From Pohlia nutans (Eukaryota > Streptophyta > Bryopsida > Bryales > Mniaceae), in assembly GCA_022496805.1 (NCBI GenBank), contig CM040096.1, positions 11,347,501 through 11,411,500 on the forward strand: DNA of 64,000 nt. The letters run 5' to 3'. The translations under genes were made by a program, and so were the position numbers. The stretch's first letter is position 1; each line of letters begins with the position of its first letter. Of this stretch, positions 57,227-64,000 are shown piece by piece. Below the pieces are notes generated by a model. That model made no database searches and had not been told where the DNA came from. It saw only the letters and a list, made by a program, of their open reading frames with translations.

Positions 57227-58625
57227 TTAACCCTTAAGTGCCAAGGCGACCCAAAAGTGATTGTTCTAAAAATAAAAAGTGTTGTAAAATTAGTTAAGAG
57301 TGTCCAAATTGAGTGTTTCTTGAATATGACCTATTTAGAATCAAATTTCCTATAAGAATCTGTCATTGGATCACTAAAAATGTGTTCATAGAAATTTAAA
57401 AAAAATAAAGAACGTTGGATGGTGTAGGTGTTGAAAATTTAGAATAGTCTACAAAATTATCAAATTTGTAAATTTGTGAAAAAAATGCATGATAATATTA
57501 GTATATATTTTTTATAGACGTAGTTTAAAGATAGATTATAAATTATAGATTTTAGATGAAATCTCTACAAATGGATTCCTAAAATTCATCATATACAATT
57601 ATAAACATAATATTTAACTAGTAAACTTCCAAAATTCAAACAAATATAAAATAAAATTATTTACCTTAGAATTTTGGTATGATTGGCTACAAGCACAAGG
57701 TTAGTAAGACATTTAAATACCCATTGGAATTTGTTTCATTTAAACTATCAATTTTGTCACGTTCTTATGTAGTGTTGTTTAAATTGACACTTTTACAAAT
57801 TATAAGTTCTAAATCTTGACAATTTCTATTCATGTGATGAACATTTATACCTTTAAGTAATAATAATTTAATCCATAAAAACATATTAAATATTGTATTT
57901 TTTATGAATATTCAAAAAATTATTTATTTATAAAAAATCTAAATATTTTTAATGGTATTCAACTATATAGACGAAATTTAGGGATTATCACATTAAAACT
58001 TTTATATTTTACAAACTTCAAAAAATTCATATAAAACACATATTATAACGCATTTAGTTTGTAGCGAAAACTCTCATGCTCTTAACCATTAAAAGCCCAA
58101 GGGGTATTGAACATAGATGTGTTATAATATGTGCCTTCCATATGTTTGATGAAGTTTGGTTCTATATATAAAATGTAGGCCATCATTTGTACAAATTATC
58201 CATACGGTCAAACTTCCAAAAATAACTTTAGATATTTTTTTAATGAATATAAAGGCATTAACCTTTGAAAATTTGTATAAATTATAATTTTCACTTTTAG
58301 AGTTTAAAATTTAGTACGATTGGTTAAATTTGGTTTATTTATTGTAAGTTTTTAAAAAGCAAAAGAAATGATGGAGGGAACATCATTATTTTCCCCAAAT
58401 AGCAAAATTTATGACACTAAGATAATGTTGAGGTGATCCACTTTGAAAAATTCTCCCGGGTGGAGTTTAACTTGGATTGACATAATTCAAATTGTGTTGG
58501 AAAGTAGACTTGATGTAGTATTTTAAAATATTTTTTATTTTTTCAAAAAGGTATTTTTTGTTCTAGGCAACCCGTTAGCTTCGGGCAGCGATCAGAAAAT
58601 GGTCGTTTGAGTGTTTAGGGATTAA
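57227..58625. mobile_element. TTAA element, 1.4 kb
   Basis: The left end is TTAA-CCCTTAAGTGCC and the right end TTTGAGTGTTTAGGGA-TTAA, an imperfect inverted pair. It is the longest of the set, yet very AT-rich with no frame longer than about 60 codons, so there is no transposase. Confidence 0.6.
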
Positions 58626-59529
58626 GTGTTAACAAATGAGGAGGTCTATTGAATGTCTTGGACGTCGTGTTTGACACTTTGTCTACACTAAATAGGCTAT
58701 TTAGTATTTGGAACACTATTTCTCAACAAAGACATTATTTGACTTTTTGGAAATTCACTATTACTGTAAATAGTGTAAATTTTAAAATAATAAAACTTTC
58801 AAGTAAACCTTCTCGATGTAGTGGCATTTCAATGACAAATGGCAATTTTATAATAAAAATGGCATGTCAATTCATGTCACTTTGATCACCTCGAAGCCAG
58901 AACATTGCACTCTCAATGGAAGTAGGAATGTCAAGTAGCAAACTCCTACAATGTACTCTAGGGACACTATTTTTCTTCACTATTTTTCCTCACCATTGAA
59001 CAAACCGTGGTAAAAGACATCAATTCTATTCACACACTAAATCACAATTTTAGTTTAGTAGTCGAGTAATAAGTCAACTTAAAAGAATAGTCTACTGCAC
59101 CGAAATCCCCATATACTGTGGTTGCGTGAATGGTATGGGTACATTCATCCATTTGGACAAATTCTCATATGTTTGAACAAAATTTCATCCAATTTGAATT
59201 TTACCACAATATTTGAAAAAAAAAATTATTAGTAAAGCCTCTCGTAAATAACGTGGGCCACACTGATATATGGAAGAACCCCGACCCTAAATCCCCCCTC
59301 AACATTAATGCAAGCACTATTCACGCATGGGCCTCATTTCCTGAAATTTCCATTTCGGGCACCCTAGGATTTTTTTTGGCAATTTTTTTTGCAAGCTTAG
59401 AGCCTACGGCCCCAAATTAGTGTAGGAGGACTCTCGTAGGAATTATAAACCCTTGGAAGAGGGGATTATTTTTTAAGGTAGGCCCCTACATGCACAAAAT
59501 AGGGGGCAGTTTTTGTTCTCAGTCTTGCA

Positions 59530-60076
59530 TTAACCCCTAAACTTCCAGGCATCCAGTTTCTGGACGTTTGTTGGTCAAACCCAATTTTGATCTTGAAGAC
59601 GACTTTTGTTGCTAATACACCCAACTAAGAAAATGAAGTTTATTAAGTCTAGTTTGAACTCCACCTTTCAAATCTTAAAAATTCCAATTATTGAGTATTT
59701 TATTGCTTGTGCAAGCTTTGTAGCTCAAGGTTTGAATTACACTACATAGGATGTTCACCTTTCGAATTTCAAAATTTAAATAAAAAATTTCTATGGAAAA
59801 CATATCATGTGATTCTCCATTGTAATTTGTACCTGCTCCCAAAAAAATATTAATTTTTTAAAGCTTTTTTGTAATAAAAATTATTTTTTGAAGTATTTGA
59901 CTTAAAAATTTGTTAAAAAGGCCGTATTAAATCAAAAAAATCTGAAAATTTCAAGACTCATAGGAAACATTCAATTCCATGCATGAAAAATATTACAAAA
60001 TATATTTTGATAAATCTTGAAGGCTAAATTGTGTAGTTTGACTTTCCTACAAAGGAGTGGTACGTTTAAGGGTTAA
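59530..60076. mobile_element. TTAA element, 547 bp
   Basis: The left end is TTAA-CCCCTAAACTTCC and the right end TACGTTTAAGGG-TTAA. Its body shares phrases with 38341-39234 (AAGTCTAGTTTGAACTCCAC, GAGTATTTTATTG). It carries CATCCAGTTTCTGGACG, a small palindrome like the one in 55665. Confidence 0.7.
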
Positions 60077-60099
60077 CGTCGAAAGGGGGATTTTGAGTC

Positions 60100-60890
60100 G
60101 GGGTAGAAGAAACGGTGTTAGGATTGAGCCAGTCCACGACCCTGCACTGTTCCCATGCAGCCACAGGTCCAGCGCGCCCGGATCTCCTGCGCAACGCACT
60201 CCACCAGGCAGGCACCATTCTTCTCCATCTTCTTTCTGCTTTGCCTTTGCATTGCGTGCTTGCATTGGCCGCATCATTTACTGAATTCCCTCCCAGCCAG
60301 CCACCTAGCCACCCAGCTGGCCTGCCTGGTCAATTCCATCTCGTGTTGCTCTCTTCCTCCCTCTCTCCAGCTCGCACAGACAACCCTCACCGCACCAGCT
60401 TCACACCCTTACTAGCTTAGAATAGAACGAAAATAATCACCCTGCCAGCCTCCTGGATCCCTGCTTGTATATCAATTCTTGGGATGATCGATATTTATCA
60501 GGTTCTCTAGCTTCTCTAATTCGTTGCTTCCATCATATCGATCATCGTCCCTGCCTGGCCTCCCAATTGATCAAAGAGCGAGTGAGCTTACACGTGTGCC
60601 GGGTTAATTGCCGAGCGGTCGATCAAGGCGGGCTCTGGCTGATGCTGCATGTATCGATCACTGGAGGTCGTCGCGCTACTGTACAGCTGCAGATGCGAGG
60701 ATGTTTGCAGTAGACTTTGTCAGACGTCGTCGTTACAGGTACGTCGGATTCATCGTGCTTCTCACTTTACAATTATGTCCGGCCTGACACAGATCAATCA
60801 TGCATCGACGTACTCCAGCCTAGCTAGCTAGCTAACTGATCACGTACACAGGGGTCTCATGCATACGGCAATTCGTGTTTCTCTTCTAGT
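60100..60890 (+). promoter_or_regulatory. GC-rich, CpG-retaining island
   Basis: This stretch keeps CpG sites and has CT-rich, leader-like DNA (CTCTTCCTCCCTCTCTCCAG). It also has a possible exon end GTTACAG/GTACGTCGG near 60738 and restriction-like ATCGAT motifs, in sharp contrast to the AT-rich elements around it. No protein frame is convincing on either strand. It may be the promoter and 5' UTR of a transcript whose coding part is not recognised, or a non-coding RNA gene. Confidence 0.35.
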
Positions 60891-60908
60891 ACGTCTCGCT
60901 TTTCCAAC

Positions 60909-60994
60909 CGATGTTCAAAACAAAACATCTGCCCAGATTACCTGCTTGATTTATTTCCTTACCGATGTTCAAAGCAAAACATCTGTCCAGATCA
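60909..60994. repeat. 52-bp direct repeat with inner palindrome
   Basis: CCGATGTTCAAAACAAAACA and CCGATGTTCAAAGCAAAACA occur 52 bases apart; each continues TCTG(C/T)CCAGAT. GATGTTCAAAGCAAAACATC is itself nearly palindromic. Confidence 0.6.
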
Positions 60995-61430
60995 TGCACC
61001 TGCTTGAAAGGAAAGTTTAACAAATGTTGAGGTTTGTAGGAAAATGGGAGACTAGAAAGGATATGCACACAGATTTTTGAAGGAAACCCCTGTTCCTACT
61101 AGTGGTAATTATCAGTGTTGAACTAGTATCATGGCATCTTTCTATAATCTATAGAGAAACCTTGGATAGTGGTTCATTGTAAATACTAAAAACCCGTTTG
61201 AGGTTCACTACTTCTCATAATGACTAATTCACTGAGAACCGTGTAATTCCAGTACAACACTGGTGATTAGTATGTTAGGGTTTAGGTCATGTATCCAACG
61301 ATACTGTCGGTACTGTCGATTGAAGTGCACTTAGTCGGCCAATGTGTAGTTGCTTGTGAGTTTCTCATTGCCACTTTCTAAACAAGCATGTCAAAGTGAG
61401 AGTAAGTGTACATGGCCCTATAGAGTACCG

Positions 61431-61598
61431 GCACTAGTAGAAATTTCCAAATTTGGTCTTTTGTGACTTCTCTTTTGTGACTGAAATGGTCCTTACAGAC
61501 TCAATTTTTTTTCTTGAGTCAGAGGAGATCATTTCAGCCACAAAGACCCGTCCAGACAAAAACATAAACGACGCAAAGGACCAAATTTTTACTAGCGC
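61431..61598. mobile_element. Fold-back MITE, GCRCTAGTA ends
   Basis: The ends GCACTAGTAGAAATT and the complement of AATTTTTACTAGCGC pair, and the inner parts (CTGAAATGGTCCTTACAGAC against GTCAGAGGAGATCATTTCAG) also pair, so nearly the whole 168 bases folds back. The CTAGTA tip resembles the CACTA-type MITE at 27034. No clear target duplication. Confidence 0.7.
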
Positions 61599-63098
61599 GG
61601 GGTAACTCTTATCAGTCTTATGCGCATTCAAGGATTTGCCATCCGTCACGAGAACACTGGAGCGATTGAAGGTGCAGTGCGTTTGGATCATGCAATTTTA
61701 CAGAACCTCAGATCGAATCTCAGACTGACCCTGTTCGTTTCTCAGTGTGCCAAAATTATGTTACGTTTAAGTATTGACAATGAGGACTTTCAAGTGCTCA
61801 GATATGGTTTTAGTTGCCCAATTGAAACCTCAGAATTCGATGGGGTTTCAGTTGCCTAATTAAAACTCAGAGTTTGAAAATCTAAGACGTGTATAGATCT
61901 AAGATATTAGATGAGTGTCTCAAACCACTCCAGGTTAAGATGGGCATCTCAAACTGCTTTAGTTCTTAACAAAGTGCCCTTTTCCAAAACCTCATGAGAT
62001 TTCAAATGACAGGGGTAACATTCTCATAGGTTTCTATCACATTTGCAATGAACGTGAGGTAGATGATACTGAAGGAGTCACACGAAGATTTGGATTGAGT
62101 TGAGTATGGATTAAGTTTTCCAACCGGGTTGAATGTTTTCAATCAAACTCTATGCAACCAAGGGTTGTATAGGGGTTTGGATTGAATTAGAATTGGATTA
62201 ACCCTGTAAAATTTCAAACAAGGGAGGGGGACCACGGTTGAAAGTTTTCTCGAAAGGAGACCACAGTTAAGTTATTCTCTCAAGGGTTGAAATTACTCTC
62301 CCTATGCGGCTTAGGATTGAAATCATTCTCAGCCCAAAAACACCTAATTAATGCTCTGTACAACTCTCCCCAATATGTGCATCAAATTTAAGCATTTGAA
62401 CATATGTGGGAGAGTGCTTTTGGGAAATTTTGAGTTTTGGAGGTGTCTTTGGACGCAAGTCGCTGAGAAAATAGTTTGGTCACTCTGTTTGAACTCCTTA
62501 TGCAATTTCAAAGTGATGCATTAAACCACCAGACAACCCCATTTCCATTCAAAGATCAGCAACCATGAACATTCAGCCTATAGTAGTTATAGTTACACCG
62601 TTTACTAAAAAGACAACCAAGGGTAAGGTAGTGGCACCAATACCTGTTAGTTTAAGGATTTCGACCTATTTAGAGCGATGATTTTCAATGATAAAAAATT
62701 GCAACACATAAAACTTTGGATTTAATAACCAAGCCCAATTTTTAATTAATTTTGTCACAATGTATGATTTTTTTCTGAATTTTCAAATTTAATTTGATGT
62801 TAGTAGGGGAACCAATACTAATCTTTCATTTCTAGTCCAATCAATTTGCTAACCTAACATTCTTAATTGATCACCAAACTGTTACAACTAATGGTTGTGA
62901 TAATTTGATTGGGAACTCATGAAGTTGAAACAGGTGCTTGCGTAGGTGACTAGAATTAGTCCCTAGCATGTTCTGATGCTTCTACCTAATGTGGTGGAGA
63001 TAACTTAGAGGAGACGGAATCACTATCCTCTACCTCATTTGAGAGAATCACTCAGTTGGAACAATCAATGTGCAATAATTTAGTCTTTTGAGTTATGT
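61599..63098. other. Intergenic, nothing recognised
   Basis: Open frames are short and unconvincing. A 79-codon frame at 61620 has no recognised motif. No TIR pair or array was found. Confidence 0.4.
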
Positions 63099-63645
63099 CC
63101 CCTAAGCGTGCAAGGAGCCCCGTGGAGCCATGTTTGGTCGTTTTTTAGTCAAACGTTGATTTTCACCTAATTCCTAATTTCAAATGAAAATGGTCCCAAC
63201 TAAGAAAGTGTGGGGGTTATCTTCTACTTTGTAATCCAATTTACCATTCTTCAAAATTGTTAAAATTGCGTTTTATACTGCACTTTAAAGCTCAAAACCT
63301 TGAAATTCCAATATACATTGCAGAAAATGCTTTTCTATCGAATTTCTTTTTATGTAAGCTCAAGAAGCATGCCACCCTACACCTTGTTTTTCACCACTAT
63401 TGTTTTCATTTTCCCTAAAAAAAAATTCATACTATTCTGAGCGTTTTTGTAATTACTACGATTTTCACAAGAAAAAAACATTGAAAAATCTTTTAAATCT
63501 TATTTTTATTTAAATAATTACGAAAAAAAACCGGTAAATCGGTTTAACAATACCTCATATGAGAAAAATACAAGAAAAATCCAATATATTTTAAAATGTG
63601 AGGAATTGATGAGGTTTGTGACCGGGTAGTGTGGACGCTTAAGGG
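63099..63645. mobile_element. Degenerate TTAA-type element
   Basis: The termini CCCCTAAGCGTGC and GACGCTTAAGGG are inverted, and the body matches 41215-41767 in reverse, but the flanks are TTATGT and ATAT in place of TTAA. This copy has lost its flanking motif by mutation. Confidence 0.65.
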
Positions 63646-63795
63646 ATATACCCATACACTCCAGAGAATCCTCTGCTTGGTTGATTTCATTTTCAAATTC
63701 TGTGATGTACTAGGCACAATTAACTGACTCAGTCGTGATTGCTCTTCATAGTGCAGAAAGCTCAATCATCATATGTGAATCGTGGCCAAGAATCC

Positions 63796-64000
63796 TCAAG
63801 CTGCGCCAGCCATGACGACCATCAATCCCGTGAAAGTGAACATACTAGTCCAGTTCATCGTCTGCTTTGGCATTTTTGCTTCAACGGTCTCAATCACGCG
63901 ATCCGTGGTTCTGTCCAATATTGCCAAACTCAATGCCAACTTGGCGCACCTCCAGAGCCCATCAGGAGCACTACAAATCAAATCAAATTCAACGCCAACG
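63796..64000. other. Possible gene edge, strand undecided
   Basis: Both strands are open. On the plus strand an ATG at 63811 opens MTTINPVKVNILVQFIVCFG and continues to the window end with a hydrophobic stretch. On the minus strand a 3'-terminal frame (63796 to about 63970) reads KLALSLAILDRTTDRVIETV and ends MVVMAGAA, preceded by an AG acceptor-like site. Either could be a true membrane-protein exon; the family was not recognised. Confidence 0.35.

Noticed and set aside
28657..60076. Interstitial telomere repeats, because CCCTAAA occurs at many element tips
   Set aside because: The heptamer appears once per tip, not in tandem, always next to TTAA and followed by varied sequence in inverted pairs. 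Transposon ends explain it better.

Overview
This is nuclear DNA of a land plant. The genes contain GT-AG introns, and two of them (SQD2 with a chloroplast leader, and a SWEET transporter) are plant-type. Much of the intergenic DNA is AT-rich and packed with small transposon relics. A non-seed plant such as a bryophyte or lycophyte is plausible: the F-box/kelch protein opens with DPKLWGNLP, and an intron-bearing Crypton-like recombinase gene is present. The sequence does not prove the lineage.

Layout. 0.7-6.0 kb holds a decayed LRR receptor-kinase pseudogene carrying CACTA-like, PIF/Harbinger-like and Stowaway elements. 7.7-10.3 kb is an L-gulonolactone-oxidase-type flavoenzyme (+). 10.9-14.3 kb (-) is a two-exon gene for a Crypton/KIAA1958-type tyrosine recombinase, interrupted by an in-frame TAG near its end. 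17.3-18.6 kb (-) is an F-box/kelch-like gene. 19-34 kb is mostly repeats: a duplicated block split by a solo LTR, TIR elements, a (TA)33 tract, receptor-kinase debris and a shrunken copia element. 34.96-36.43 kb (+) is a six-exon SWEET transporter with a one-base frameshift. 36.5-42.2 kb is dense in TTAA-bounded elements. 42.28-48.14 kb (-) is a complete 15-exon arginyl-tRNA synthetase. 49.43-54.27 kb (+) is a complete 12-exon sulfolipid synthase SQD2. 55-63.7 kb is repeats plus one CpG-retaining GC-rich island near 60.1-60.9 kb. The last 200 bases may hold the edge of another gene.

The genes are independent housekeeping or metabolic units and do not form a pathway or operon. ArgRS and SQD2 are divergently transcribed from a shared gap of about 1.3 kb that contains a TIR element.

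The main unifying discovery is a multi-family set of at least ten elements whose ends read TTAA-CCCYTAA-R-YGTC (variants exist) in inverted orientation, each normally flanked by TTAA. One is nested in another with a clean TTAA duplication, and three sit head to tail sharing TTAA. These are hallmarks of piggyBac-type transposition. No transposase for them is visible in this window. The second is the Crypton-like recombinase gene, with a spliced catalytic domain, a His-to-Lys change in the HxxR box and a coiled coil cut by a single amber codon.
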